From Pictodentalium vernedei (taxonomy: Eukaryota > Mollusca > Scaphopoda > Dentaliida > Dentaliidae): DNA of 64,000 nt. The notes beneath the pieces are model-generated. The model ran no database searches. It was not told the DNA's origin and saw only the letters and a program-made list of their open reading frames with translations. The position numbers were made by a program, and so were the translations under genes. Of this stretch, positions 1-9,654 are shown piece after piece. The stretch spans positions 176,008,356 through 176,072,355 of the forward strand of contig CM062297.1 in assembly GCA_031216915.1 (NCBI GenBank), read 5' to 3'. Each line of letters begins with the position of its first letter. Positions within the stretch are counted from its first letter, which is position 1.

Positions 1-113
1 CTCCCCCCCCCCCCCCTTCCCCTTGCCCTGGGTCAAATAGCCCAGAGCGAAGAGGGCAGCCGGACGGAGTCACTGCCAGAACAGAAAGCCTGCATAACTA
101 TAGTTGCAACTGT
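1..113 (-). other. 3' non-coding part of DIRS A with homopolymer C tract
   Basis: A run of about 14 C bases opens the window and is followed by ccttgccctgggtcaaatag. The same block occurs in B (7621 on), G (21811 on) and E (41301 on), between the recombinase stop and the ICR. It is a conserved untranslated segment of the type I element. Confidence 0.75.
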
Positions 114-2531
114 TTAGAGGACGACATTCTGAGCAACAGATAACGGACCTAAACAATGCAGGTCTCCAGAAATGGACTCAATATTTCTGAGATAAAAATT
201 CATGAATGTGGATGGCTGAGACCAATAAGCAGCCTTCATTAAATCTGTAATAGCAATACTATTAGCGTAAGCCCAAGATGTAGAAAGAGCTCTTACTTCA
301 TGAGCCGAAATCTTAAGCACAGACTGCTGAGAAGAAGATAAATTTTCATAAGCAGTACGGATAGTTAATTGAATCCATCCAGCGATAGAATGGACCGAAA
401 TGTCCTTTCTATTAGGCATCAGAGACAGAAAGAAACGTTTTCGTCTCTTTCTGATAAACTGAGATCTCTGTTTATAGATACGTAACGCTCTAACAGGACA
501 GAGTAAAGGCCTACGCCCGTCTGAAGACGGAAGGGCCTTAATAACAATAGGTTCCGGATATTTATTAGGAGCCTGATTCTTAGCTAAAAATCCCACATTA
601 GTAGTGAAGGTGATAGTGTTCCCGACACTACGATAGTGAGAATCATCCACCGACAGTGCATGAAGCTCACTGACTCTTCTAGCAGAAGAGAAAGCTAAGA
701 GAAAAGCTGTCTTATAAGACAAGAATTTGAAATCTACTGTCCCAAGAGGTTCAAATGGCTTTTCCTTCAGTTTAAGAAGAACCCAAGCTAAATTCCACTT
801 AGGAATTAACCTAAGAGTTCTGGGTCTATTTATCGAGAAGTTTCTAACTAACTTAGATAAAGAGACATTAGATCCAATTTGTAAACTATCATGATGTGCA
901 TAGGTATCAGATAACATAGACCTATAACCCTTAATAGTAACAGGCTGCAGTTTGATTTCGTCAAACAAGTATACTAGAAAGTTTGCAATGTCTGGTATGG
1001 AGGGATCAAAAATATCAACAGAATGATCCCCACACCAACGACGAAAAACCTTCCACTTAGCCGCATAGTTTAGCGAAGAGGAGGTCCTCCTACAGTTAGA
1101 AATCGCGTCCACTGCTCGTCCTGTAAAGTGCTTGCCATGCAAGAAGGACCGCACAACGGAAAAACATGAAGGTTGAGACCCTGCGGGTTGTGATGAAGTT
1201 GACGCGGTTTCCCCTGCGAAAGAAGATCCTCCCGTGGAGGAAGCTTTCGCGGTAGGTCCCACAACAGACACCTGAGTAGATTTATCCACGGTCTCTGTGG
1301 AGACAGAGATGCTACCAACAGAATCTTGCATTGAGATTGTTTTATCTTTAGCAATACTTGCTGAATTAACGGCGCTGGAGGATACGCATATCCTATCATT
1401 CCGTCCCAAGGGATCGACAGAGCGTCTACTGCAAATGCTCTTGGATCCGGACACGGAGACACATACGTCTGCAACTGATTGTTGAGATGTGTCGCAAATA
1501 AGTCTATCATTGGCCGTTCCCATTGGTAGCAAATCTGATTGAATACTTGTTTGTTGAGAGTCCACTCCGACGGCAACAAGCGACCCTTTCGTGAAAGGGA
1601 GACTGCTAGTACGTTCAGACGACCCGGTATATGACGGACCGAAAGTAGAACTTGATGTTATAGAGCAAACAGAAGGATTCTTTCCGTTAGATAGAACAAC
1701 GGAACTGAATGAGTGCCTCCCTGATTCCGTATATATGCCACTACTGTCGTATTGTCGGATAGGATTTGGACATGAGCATTGTGAATAATGTCCATCCAAT
1801 GACGTAACGCAAGCCAAATTGACATCATGTCCTTGATGTTTATGTGCTTGCCCAGGAAATGCGAATCCCAAAGACCCTGGCATCTCGAATCCGTTGGAAT
1901 CAATGATGCACCCCAACCTGTTTGACTGGCATCCGTCATAATGGTAAAACTCGGATCCGGCAACTGCAGCGGAACTCCCTGAGTTAACCATTGAATGTTT
2001 GCCCAAGTCTGAATCTCTCGTTTCACTTGATTTGACAAGAGAACTTCTATGTCGAGCGAATGAATTTTCACACTCCAATTCTGAGTCAAGAAAATTTGGA
2101 GAGGACGCATGCATAACCGCCCCATCGGAATGAGATCCACAGCGGCTCCGCACAGACCTATCAGTCTCATGAACTCCCTCGCTGTGACTTTGTCTCCGTG
2201 CAGACAATAGCGAGCGTAACAACTGACTAATTTTGCTCTGATTAACGGCAGACGAACGAGATTGTTGTGCGTCTCGAAGCTCATTCCCAGATGTGTGAAT
2301 GACTTGGACGGCACCAGATCCGACTTCTCCTCGTTTATTATGAAACCGAGACGTCGGAGCAATAGAAGCAGATTCTGCACATCGTTCTGAAGCGTTAACT
2401 CGTTGCCGTACCTCTGAAGAATGTCGTCCAGGTAGGCCGACGTTACCGCAGACGAATGAGCTCAGAAATACATCATTACTGAGTTCATTACCCGAGTGAA
2501 AGCCCAGGGTGCTAGGTTCAATCCGAAGCAC
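114..2531 (-). CDS. DIRS tyrosine recombinase ORF (element A)
   Basis: An 805-codon open frame. The C-terminal part from about residue 480 is a tyrosine recombinase of the DIRS class. It has the box I arginine in ARRVSELHAL (Arg619), the box II HEVR (His744, Arg747), a Trp at 770 in place of the second His, and the nucleophile in FMNFYLRN (Tyr780). This enzyme is thought to insert the circular DNA intermediate, in place of the integrase of LTR elements. The Ser-rich first half overlaps the pol frame and may be only a permissive frame, so the true start is uncertain; a start near residue 450-500 is possible. No stop or frameshift interrupts the catalytic domain. G, E and B have broken versions, F has only the N-terminal part, and D has none. 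Confidence 0.88.
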   Translation of the reverse strand: MLRIEPSTLGFHSGNELSNDVFLSSFVCGNVGLPGRHSSEVRQRVNASERCAESASIAPTSRFHNKRGEVGSGAVQVIHTSGNELRDAQQSRSSAVNQSKISQLLRSLLSARRQSHSEGVHETDRSVRSRCGSHSDGAVMHASSPNFLDSELECENSFARHRSSLVKSSETRDSDLGKHSMVNSGSSAAVAGSEFYHYDGCQSNRLGCIIDSNGFEMPGSLGFAFPGQAHKHQGHDVNLACVTSLDGHYSQCSCPNPIRQYDSSGIYTESGRHSFSSVVLSNGKNPSVCSITSSSTFGPSYTGSSERTSSLPFTKGSLVAVGVDSQQTSIQSDLLPMGTANDRLICDTSQQSVADVCVSVSGSKSICSRRSVDPLGRNDRICVSSSAVNSASIAKDKTISMQDSVGSISVSTETVDKSTQVSVVGPTAKASSTGGSSFAGETASTSSQPAGSQPSCFSVVRSFLHGKHFTGRAVDAISNCRRTSSSLNYAAKWKVFRRWCGDHSVDIFDPSIPDIANFLVYLFDEIKLQPVTIKGYRSMLSDTYAHHDSLQIGSNVSLSKLVRNFSINRPRTLRLIPKWNLAWVLLKLKEKPFEPLGTVDFKFLSYKTAFLLAFSSARRVSELHALSVDDSHYRSVGNTITFTTNVGFLAKNQAPNKYPEPIVIKALPSSDGRRPLLCPVRALRIYKQRSQFIRKRRKRFFLSLMPNRKDISVHSIAGWIQLTIRTAYENLSSSQQSVLKISAHEVRALSTSWAYANSIAITDLMKAAYWSQPSTFMNFYLRNIESISGDLHCLGPLSVAQNVVL

Positions 2532-2956
2532 ATCGCCCGGAATTGATACACCACTCCTGGGACTGCGAAGCGTAGATACTTTCTGAATGTCGGATGTACC
2601 ATGACGTGAAAGTACGCATCTTTGAGATCTATGCTTGTTGCATAATCGTTCACCCGAATACTCGCTCTGACCGATCGAATCGTCTCCATATAAAACTTCG
2701 GAGCGACGATCAGCTTGTTTATCCAGCTCAGATCTATGACTGGACGGAACGAGCCATCTGTTTCGGAACCAGCGGTGTCTCCTGGTTTTCTACGACCTCT
2801 ACCGCGTTCTTCCTTAAAAGAGACTACACCTCTGATAACAGAGCGTCTCTTTTCTGCGGATTTGACGGAAGTTGAGTCCATTTTGGACTTTGAGTTAATG
2901 GAGGCTTTCGCTTGAAGGATATCTTTAGACCTTCCGAAATCACCCCTCTCACCCAA
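1070..2956 (-). pseudogene. DIRS pol: reverse transcriptase, RNase H and C-terminal domain, two in-frame stops
   Basis: One reading frame broken by a TGA (2462-2464) and a TAA (about 1658-1660). The RT part begins with GSFRPVIDLSWINKL and SIDLKDAYFH. The YLDD active-site box lies at 2423-2434, just after the first stop. RNase H follows, with the first Asp in MTDASQTGW and another in ILSDNTTVVAYIRNQGG. The next domain, RPMIDLFATHLNNQL to SIPWDGMIGYAYPP, is typical of DIRS pol downstream of RNase H. The second stop lies between RNase H and this domain. The frame overlaps the recombinase ORF, as usual in DIRS elements. With both stops the full polymerase cannot be made without readthrough, so A is probably not autonomous. 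Sequencing error cannot be excluded. Confidence 0.85.
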
Positions 2957-3037
2957 GGGTCGTCCGTAATCGACGCCTACTCTTGTGGAAAACTTGACAA
3001 CCTTCCGCCAACCGGCACGCGATAGAAGTTGAAGCCA

Positions 3038-5128
3038 TCACCTCCTGAACCTGCGAGGCCTGCGGGAGGAGAAACCACGTCCTCCTCGACCCGACGACCT
3101 CGGGGCGTCCGACCGGTTGTCCCGGCCCGAAGGACGTCCCGCACGTGAGTCGCTGCCTTGACGGTCTCTTGAATAAGACCAAGAGGACGCACCGGAACCT
3201 CTATAGGAACCTCTCTTGGGCGCATTAGACCCAGAAGTGCCTGTCTTACTCTTATCTGCCGTGTCCGACTTCTTAGAAGCAGATTTAAACAGCAGAGAAT
3301 CCGAAGCTTTCTTAGTAATTTTATCGTAAATTGCAGAAAGCTTGCCGTCGAAGAGAAGTTCTCCGGAGACCGAAGCGACTCTGAGAGAGTTCTTCACCTT
3401 ACTATCCACGAGTGTGGATGTAGCTAGGGCTGCGTCACGTCTAACCAACTCCAGGTTTGCCACTGAAAGGGCGGAGTTACACATGGAATAAGCTACTGCC
3501 CTTGAAAGAAGTCTTAAAGAGGATTGTATATCCTGGAATTCTTTCCCTTGAAGACGCAGTGATAACGCCTTAGTAAGGTGGTCTGCGTAAGATAAAGCAT
3601 CTAAACTGGCTCTGTTAGACGAAATAGTCGTCTCCAACACCGCGGTAGGAATAGACGTAGACGACGGTAATGATAATTCTAAGTCTTCCGCCTCATCGTC
3701 CATACGCAGAGGAACTCTCGGGATACCCTGTCCTGCCGTATCGAATTTATTCCTTGCATTAATGAAAGGCAGGTTAAGAGCATTGGCGGACAAGAAACCC
3801 GCTTTTCCTGTTTTGGAAGCAAGTTTGAATATAGCGTCATTCAATAATTCAAATGTTCTTGTGACATTATTGGACTGAGACGGAAACTCGGGAGCGATGT
3901 CCCTGAACCGCTCAAAGAAATCAGTGTCCAATGACGCTATAATTCTCTTGTCCGGTAACGTAGCAGTCTGGCCCGACGGAACAACTTGAGGAAGGAAGTG
4001 CCGGATGAAGTCCACGGCAGCTTTATGTTGTTCCGAAAGGGATAGCTCCAAGTCATCCGTATCCCTTTCACCATCCGGCCGGACCTCATGATGCTCCCGG
4101 TCGTCCGCACCCGATGCTTCGGCGGAGCGTACCGACCCAGCGCCGTCGGATAATTCCCGATCCGACACCGTTTCTGTCGGTTGCTGGGACGCTGTGATAA
4201 GTTGTGCTATTTGAACAAGCACGTCCGACATCGAGGCCTGCGGAGGCGCAGTCTTTCGCTGCTTCGCCGAGGGCAGCTCCGCATCTAGTGACTCCCGCAT
4301 ACTCTTCCTATGCGAACGTCCGGAGTCAACCGGCCTCGTGTCCCTGGCTACCGGATGGCGTGACCTGGTCGCCGAAGAATCCCTGATCGGCGAAGCTGGA
4401 AGAATATCGGCGGTCACGTAGCCAAGGTGCGGTCGTGTGCGCTGGTGAGAGGAAGAAGCCTGAGCAGTCTCAGCGGACTGCCTATACAACGGAGCGTCCC
4501 GAGCGACAGACGTGTGCTCCGCTTGCGACACATTTTGTACCACAACATCTGGTCCCAGATGTTGTTGTACGAGAGAGGGGCCTCTCTCGCTCGCGGCCCG
4601 GCTGGACCTGGACGAGCTAGGAACCAGACTCGAAGGCTTCCTCCGATCTCTCCTACTATCCGCCGTCACTGGGTGTGCACGCTGAATGTTTATAGTGCTC
4701 GCATCACCCAACATTTCCTCCTGGACCGCATCGGACGAACCCGGCTGCTGAACCATTCGGTGAATGGACGCTACACCGGGCGAGCTAGCAGACGACATTT
4801 GTCTTATGTCCATGAGCACTTTTGCCGCTAGCTCTGTATTCATTTGTGACGACGGAAGCGCACTTGCGGAAGATAACATGGAAACATCACCCTGTTCTTG
4901 TTCCTCTGAAATAGAAACTGATAGAGTAGAGTGACCCTGCGGAGAAAGAGCCGGCATAGCCCTTTCTCCACTAACAACATATCGTGACACACGTTTCCAA
5001 TGTTTGACATCCCAATATTGACATATTGAACAGGGATTAGTGCGAGTACACTGACTACAATTAAAACAATGATCATGAAAGTCAGAGGAAGATTTCTTCT
5101 TATTACAATTTGAACAATATCCTTTCAT
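3038..5128 (-). CDS. DIRS gag-like ORF1 (element A)
   Basis: A 696-codon nucleocapsid-type protein. I start it at the Met of MKGYCSNCNKK because the same start and motif recur in F (MKAYCSKCKARK at 30266) and in the decayed copies. The open frame runs 59 codons further upstream, into unconserved AT-rich leader. Near the N-terminus is a Cys/His cluster (C5, C8, H18 or H20, C21, C24, C27, C33, C36), probably zinc-binding. A long Ser/Arg-rich, low-complexity middle follows (about 60-360). Then comes a conserved helical core (from LSEQHKAAVDFIRHFLP to ANLELVRRDAALATS) and a basic Gly/Arg-rich tail ending SRRPRRFRR, suited to RNA binding. It is expected to package the element RNA. The middle contains a twin palindrome (4549-4597). 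Confidence 0.85.
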   Translation of the reverse strand: MKGYCSNCNKKKSSSDFHDHCFNCSQCTRTNPCSICQYWDVKHWKRVSRYVVSGERAMPALSPQGHSTLSVSISEEQEQGDVSMLSSASALPSSQMNTELAAKVLMDIRQMSSASSPGVASIHRMVQQPGSSDAVQEEMLGDASTINIQRAHPVTADSRRDRRKPSSLVPSSSRSSRAASERGPSLVQQHLGPDVVVQNVSQAEHTSVARDAPLYRQSAETAQASSSHQRTRPHLGYVTADILPASPIRDSSATRSRHPVARDTRPVDSGRSHRKSMRESLDAELPSAKQRKTAPPQASMSDVLVQIAQLITASQQPTETVSDRELSDGAGSVRSAEASGADDREHHEVRPDGERDTDDLELSLSEQHKAAVDFIRHFLPQVVPSGQTATLPDKRIIASLDTDFFERFRDIAPEFPSQSNNVTRTFELLNDAIFKLASKTGKAGFLSANALNLPFINARNKFDTAGQGIPRVPLRMDDEAEDLELSLPSSTSIPTAVLETTISSNRASLDALSYADHLTKALSLRLQGKEFQDIQSSLRLLSRAVAYSMCNSALSVANLELVRRDAALATSTLVDSKVKNSLRVASVSGELLFDGKLSAIYDKITKKASDSLLFKSASKKSDTADKSKTGTSGSNAPKRGSYRGSGASSWSYSRDRQGSDSRAGRPSGRDNRSDAPRSSGRGGRGFSSRRPRRFRR
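4549..4597. other. Twin palindrome inside DIRS gag
   Basis: CAACATCTGG(tc)CCAGATGTTG is followed by GAGAGAGGGGCCTCTCTC. Related pairs occur at about 10842, 11981, 25051, 26157, 29642, 44535, 45655 and 48655. In the protein this codes SERGPSLVQQHLGPDVVV. Confidence 0.7.
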
Positions 5129-5984
5129 TATGAAAAGTAAACAACAAGTCCTAGTACTCGCACAAACCCCTAAACACAAAGATACATAATAACATGATCC
5201 ATTAATATTGAAAAAACAACTGAAAATCAAAATAATTTTTGAAAAATATTTTTTCAGCGAAGCCCAAGTTTCTGAAAAGTAACGTTGAGCCCCAATGGAT
5301 CCCAAGGCTAAGTGTGGTCAAAAATTTTAAAATTATATTAAATAATTAATGCAACACTTACGGATAATAATAATGTATCTTATAGTGAGTAAACTACTCC
5401 AAAGGCAAACAGCCCCCCTCAAAAGAGACTGTTGCCAATGTAAACAAACAGTGTAAAAACACCAGAAAACATGACTCCAGGCACTGACAATACTGGCCCG
5501 AAATCAGTCATCAAAATTACACACTATCTGATGCAAAACAGAGACTCCCAGGGGAGAATCTGCAGAACATCATATGGTAGATGCAGAACACAACGTTATA
5601 CACCCATGGGTGAAAACGTAAACATGGGGAAAATAACAGAATTCATTCTGTAACCAAGCTAATTCTCCCAAGAGAATTTAGAAATGATCTTTCTCAAAAA
5701 TATGCCAAAAGCATGGGAGAATAGCAAGGGGGGACTTAGAAGACCAGGGGAGAGGAAACACTGAATAAGCAGTGCAACTTTATAGCAAGAATGACAACAA
5801 CAGGCCCATGCCTCGAAAATAGGCAACTTAACATAATTTCATAAAAAATTTTAAGTACAGCCCTGATTATTTTTTGTCACTCCTTTTTCCTCTCCTCCTT
5901 CTATATCCTCCTTAGAATCACCATTTCTCCAATAATTACGTGTCTGGCATCCTTTAAACTGAGATTTACAAGCACAAAGATCAG
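5129..5984 (-). other. 5' leader of DIRS A
   Basis: AT-rich leader between gag and the right terminal repeat. It contains blocks shared with all other copies, such as gcccaagtttctgaaaagtaacg near 5260 and ttaaactgagatttacaagc near 5955. No conserved ORF is seen; the short ORFs here are not kept in B, G or E. Confidence 0.6.
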
Positions 5985-6209
5985 TGAGATGTTGACTGAT
6001 GAAGGGCCAAACAGAGAATGATAATTGGCGCCAATTTCGGAACGTCCTTGACACTGCACATGCGCAGTAAGGGCAAAGTATGGAGGTCCTTCAGGACATG
6101 ATTTCTTTTGGTTTTAGATGCAAATTTTGGGGATTGGGGGGCAAAATTTGTGTTTGGCCCTCGATTTTTAGCACCAGCTTTGTCTGGGTCATTGGTACAG
6201 TATAAAAAT
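5985..6209 (-). repeat. Right (5') inverted terminal repeat of DIRS A
   Basis: Reverse complement of the left repeat type seen at 6749-6976, ending in gtcattggtacagtataaaaat. It is the 5' end of the element and probably carries its promoter. The 12-bp GC palindrome found in other copies is present with one change (TGCACATGCGCA, 6055-6066). Confidence 0.8.
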
Positions 6210-6457
6210 ATAAGACTATTTACACTGGGCCAAACAAAAGAATGGTTATTGGTGTAAATTGAGGACACTTCCATTAGTCTGCACCAGGGACTCTAGTCTA
6301 TACAGGACTCTAGTTTTTGAATTGTTTTGGCTTAATTTTTGGGGTGTGGGGGGTTCTAAATAAAGCACTTTGCCTCGCAATTTCTGATCACATTTTAAAG
6401 AATCTATTTTTTGATGTCTGTGAAAAGCATATTTTATCATGTTTGAAATAAGGTCTG
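6210..6457. other. Unassigned repeat-like sequence between DIRS A and a MITE
   Basis: No gene is visible. A block at 6226-6290 (gggccaaacaaaagaatgg onward) weakly resembles the inner part of a type II DIRS terminal repeat, so A may have landed in an older DIRS remnant. Confidence 0.4.
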
Positions 6458-6706
6458 TTAACCCTTTACCCAACGCAGACGATATCAAAATTTATTATTT
6501 TAAATATTATTTTTTTAAATTTTTCAAAAAATTTCAACAAAACCATATTATGTGACCCCTCGTTGGAACAAGCTCGATGAGCTCGTTCCAACGAGGGGTC
6601 ACATGATATGGTTTTGTTGAAATTTTTTGAAAAATAATATTTTTTCAACTGCTGAATTTGTATTTTACGCGGGCCCGTGTGGGCAATTCGTTAGGTAAAG
6701 GGTTAA
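6458..6706. mobile_element. piggyBac-like MITE P1 with long central hairpin
   Basis: Flanked by TTAA on both sides, with terminal inverted repeats CCCTTTACCYAACG. TTAA targets and CCC starts are the piggyBac superfamily signature. The centre (about 6525-6635) folds into a long near-perfect stem whose core is GACCCCTCGTTGGAAC and its complement. There is no coding capacity at about 250 bp. Confidence 0.8.
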
Positions 6707-6748
6707 ACAAGACCAAACTGGTTAAATTCCTAGTTGCATTAAGAAAAA

Positions 6749-6976
6749 GTTAAAAAATTTATAGTAATTTCTATATTTTTTATACTTACCAATGACCCAG
6801 ACATAGCTGGTGCTAACTCTTAAAAATATAGGGCCAAACACAAATTTTGCCCCCCAATCCCCAAAATTTGCATCTAAAACCAAAGAAAACATGCCCTGAA
6901 TGGCCCTCCATACTTCACCTCTACTGCGCATGCGCAGTGTCAAGGACGTCCCGAAATTGGTGCCATTAATCATTCT
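6749..6976. repeat. Left inverted terminal repeat of DIRS B
   Basis: Pairs with 13477-13678 over about 200 bp at high identity. It contains a perfect TGCGCATGCGCA palindrome at 6925-6936. Confidence 0.85.
6925..6936. promoter_or_regulatory. NRF-1 (alpha-Pal) type site in the DIRS terminal repeat
   Basis: TGCGCATGCGCA equals the known NRF-1 consensus. Perfect copies also lie at 13517, 21118, 27701, 33303, 40609 and 50212, and one-base variants at 6055, 37172 and 47194. In right repeats it lies about 150 bp inside the transcript-proximal end. A promoter role is inferred. Confidence 0.5.
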
Positions 6977-7053
6977 TATAACCAGTGCCTGGTAAGCGCT
7001 ATGTACTCAGCGGAGAGGTATGAGTTCCCAACTCCTGGGAGGGCCATCCCCGT

Positions 7054-7140
7054 CTGGGTCATTGGTAAGTATAAAAAATATATAAATTACTATAAATTTT
7101 TTAACATTTTTATACTGTACCAATGACCCAGACATAGCTG
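7054..7140. repeat. Internal complementary region (ICR) of DIRS B
   Basis: Starts ctgggtcattggtaagtat and ends caatgacccagacatagctg. Its first half (to 7105) is the complement of the element's left terminus, and its second half (from 7106) is the complement of its right terminus. This is the template structure used in DIRS circle formation. Confidence 0.85.
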
Positions 7141-7734
7141 AATAGTAAAAAGGCTGGAGGGCCTAGGACATAGAGCAAGTTCAAATAAGCTCAATTATAT
7201 AAAATAGAGTCATCCCCTCGAGGGGAAAAGGAGTATTAGGCCTTACATGTATCTTTCTTATTTATGATAAATTAGAAAGACACAACACCTTCCATAATTG
7301 AGCACCATAACAACCATGTACTCTATTAATATCCAGTATAATCCTTATACTAATAATTTTTAAAGTAAGCCAATAAATAAAGTTAGTCTAGAGAATAGAG
7401 ACTCTTTATACTCCTTTAAAAGTGTCTGAGGATTGTATAATAACGCCCGTTTGACACGTGATATATTCAAAAGCTATACTTTAAAAACTATGACCTGAAT
7501 GAATTTTTAAAACATAAAATTATCACTTAAAAACCATCCCAGTAACAGCTCAGAATTACTAACTCCGGAGGAGGTATCCCCTTGTTTTCATAATAAAACA
7601 GGTGACCCAAGGGAACACCCTCCCCCCCCCCCCCTTCTCCTTGCCCTGGGTCAAATAGCCCAGAGCGAAGAGGGCAGCAGGACGGAGTCACTGCCGGAAC
7701 AGAACGCCTACCTAGCTATAATAGCAACTGTTAA

Positions 7735-8770
7735 GTGAATGACATTCTGAGCAGTAGATAATAGACCTAACAATGCAGGCCTCCAGAAATGGACTCAATA
7801 TTTCTGAGATAAAAATTCATGAATGTGGATGGCTGAGCCCAATGTGCAGCCTTCATAAAATCTATAATAGCGACACTAATAATGTAAGCCCAAGATGTAG
7901 AAAGAGTTCCTACTTCATGAGCCGAAATCTCAAGCACAAACTGCTGAGTTAATGATATACCATAAGCAGTACCGATAGTTAATTGAATCCATTAGCAATA
8001 GAATGGAGCATAATGTCCTTCTATTAGGCATCAAAAACAGAAGAAGCTTACATCCTTACTAATAAACTGAGATCTGTTTATAAATACGTAAACTCTAACC
8101 GGACAGAGTAAAGGCCTATGGCCGTACGAAGACGGAAGGACCTTAATAACAATAGGTTCCGGATATTATTAGGAGCCTGATTCTTAACCAAAAATCCAAC
8201 CTAAGTAGTAAAGGAAATAGTGTTTCCGAAACTACGAAAGTGAGAATTGTCCACCGATTGTGCATGAAGCTCACTGACTCCTCAGTAGAAGAGAAGACTA
8301 AGAGAATTACTGTCTTAAAAGGTCAGACTTTGAAAACTACTGTTTCCAGAGGCTCAAATGATTACTTAGCCAAATAAGAACCGAAGCTAAATTCCGTATA
8401 GGAATTAATCTAAGGATTCTAGGTCTATTTATCGAAAAGTTTCTAACTAACTTAGATAAAGAGACATGAGACTCAATAGTAAACTATCATGGAGTGCATA
8501 GGTATGAGATAACATAGACCTATAACCTTAATAGTAACAGGCTGCAGTTGATCTTGTCAAACAAGTATACTAGAAAGTTGCAATGTCTAGTATGGAGGGA
8601 TCAAAAATATCGCCATAATGATCCCTACACCAACAACGGAAGAGCCTCCACTTTAGCCGTATAGTATAGCGAAGAGGAGGTTCTCCTACAGTAAGAAATC
8701 GCATCCATAGCTAGTCCTGTACAATGCTTGCCATGCAAGAAGGACCACACAACGGAATACGTGAAGGTTG
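7735..8770 (-). pseudogene. Decayed tyrosine recombinase of DIRS B
   Basis: Aligns along its whole length with the recombinase part of A (114-1100) but has many single-base losses and stops, so no ORF survives. Recognisable blocks include the gcttcatgagccgaaatct region coding the HxxR box. Confidence 0.75.
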
Positions 8771-9645
8771 AGACCTTACGGGTTGTGATGAAGTTGACAC
8801 GATTTCTCTAGCGAAAGAAGATCCTCTCATGGAGGAAGTTTTCGCGGTAAGTCCCACAGTAGACACCTGAGTAAATTTACCCATGGTCTCTGTGAAGACT
8901 GAGATGCTATCAACAGAATTGTATTGTGGATGTTTATCTTAGTAATACTTGCTGAAACAACAGCGCTGAGGATACGCATATCCTATCATTCCGTCCTATT
9001 AGATCAATAGAGCGTTAACAACATAAGCTCAGGGATCCGGACATGGAAACACATACGTCTGCAATTGATTAGTGAGTTGTGTCGCAAATAAATTATCATT
9101 GGGCGCTCCCATTGATAGCAAATCTGATTGAATACTTGTTTGTTGAGAGTCCATTCTGACGGCAACAAGCGACCCTTATGTGAAAGGGAGTCTGCTAATA
9201 CAATCAGACGACCCGGAATATGACGGACCGAAGCAGAACTTGGTGTGCTATAACAAACAGAAGGATTCTTTCCGTTAAATTGAATAACGGAAACAAATGA
9301 GTGCCTCCCTGGTTCCAGAGATACGCAACTACTGTCGTATTATCGGACAGGATTTGGACATGCGTTTCAGAATAATGTTCATCCAATGACATAGTGCAAG
9401 CCAAAATAACATCATTTCCTGGAAGTTAAGTGCTTGCCTAGAAACTGCGGAACCCAAAGACCCTGGCACTTCAAATCCGTTGGGATCAATATTGTACCCC
9501 AACCTGTTTGACTGGCATCCGTCATAATCATAAAACTCGGATCCGGCAACTGCAGTTCTGAGTCAACCACCGAATGTTTGCCCCAGTCTGAATCTCTTGT
9601 TACACTTGATAGACAAGAAAACGTTATATCGAGCAATTGATAGAT
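8690..9645 (-). pseudogene. Decayed pol 3' half of DIRS B (RNase H and downstream domain only)
   Basis: RNase H fragments remain (IMTDASQTGWG, ILSDNTTVVAYLWNQGG). The reverse transcriptase region, equal to about 2055-3320 of A, is missing and the next bases are already gag. One frame at 9412-9762 reads from gag core into RNase H, which confirms a deletion junction rather than assembly loss. G and E have the same junction. Confidence 0.8.
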
Positions 9646-9654
9646 TGCTGAAAG

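Larger units (their letters stand above)
1..6209 (-). mobile_element. DIRS element A (type I), left end outside the window
   Basis: Tyrosine-recombinase retrotransposon read right to left. In element order it has a right terminal repeat (5985-6209), a leader, gag (5128-3038), an interrupted pol (2956-1070), an overlapping recombinase ORF (2531-114) and a 3' non-coding part starting in a C-rich tract (1-16). The 3' part aligns with the interior of B, G and E (same C tract, then ccttgccctgggtcaaatag). The missing left terminal repeat and ICR must therefore lie before base 1. This is the least decayed copy in the window and the best relative of a possible autonomous parent. Family identity rests on the recombinase motifs and the gag, RT-RNase H, recombinase gene order. 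Confidence 0.92.

Noticed and set aside
1100..2531. First half of the 805-codon recombinase ORF as a separate real domain
   Set aside because: It overlaps the RT/RNase H frame and its Ser-rich composition looks like an alternate reading of pol. I keep the ORF but assign function only to the C-terminal part.
5129..5305. Upstream extension of the gag ORF (59 codons)
   Set aside because: AT-rich leader not conserved in other copies. The MKGYC start is conserved in F, so I start gag at 5128.
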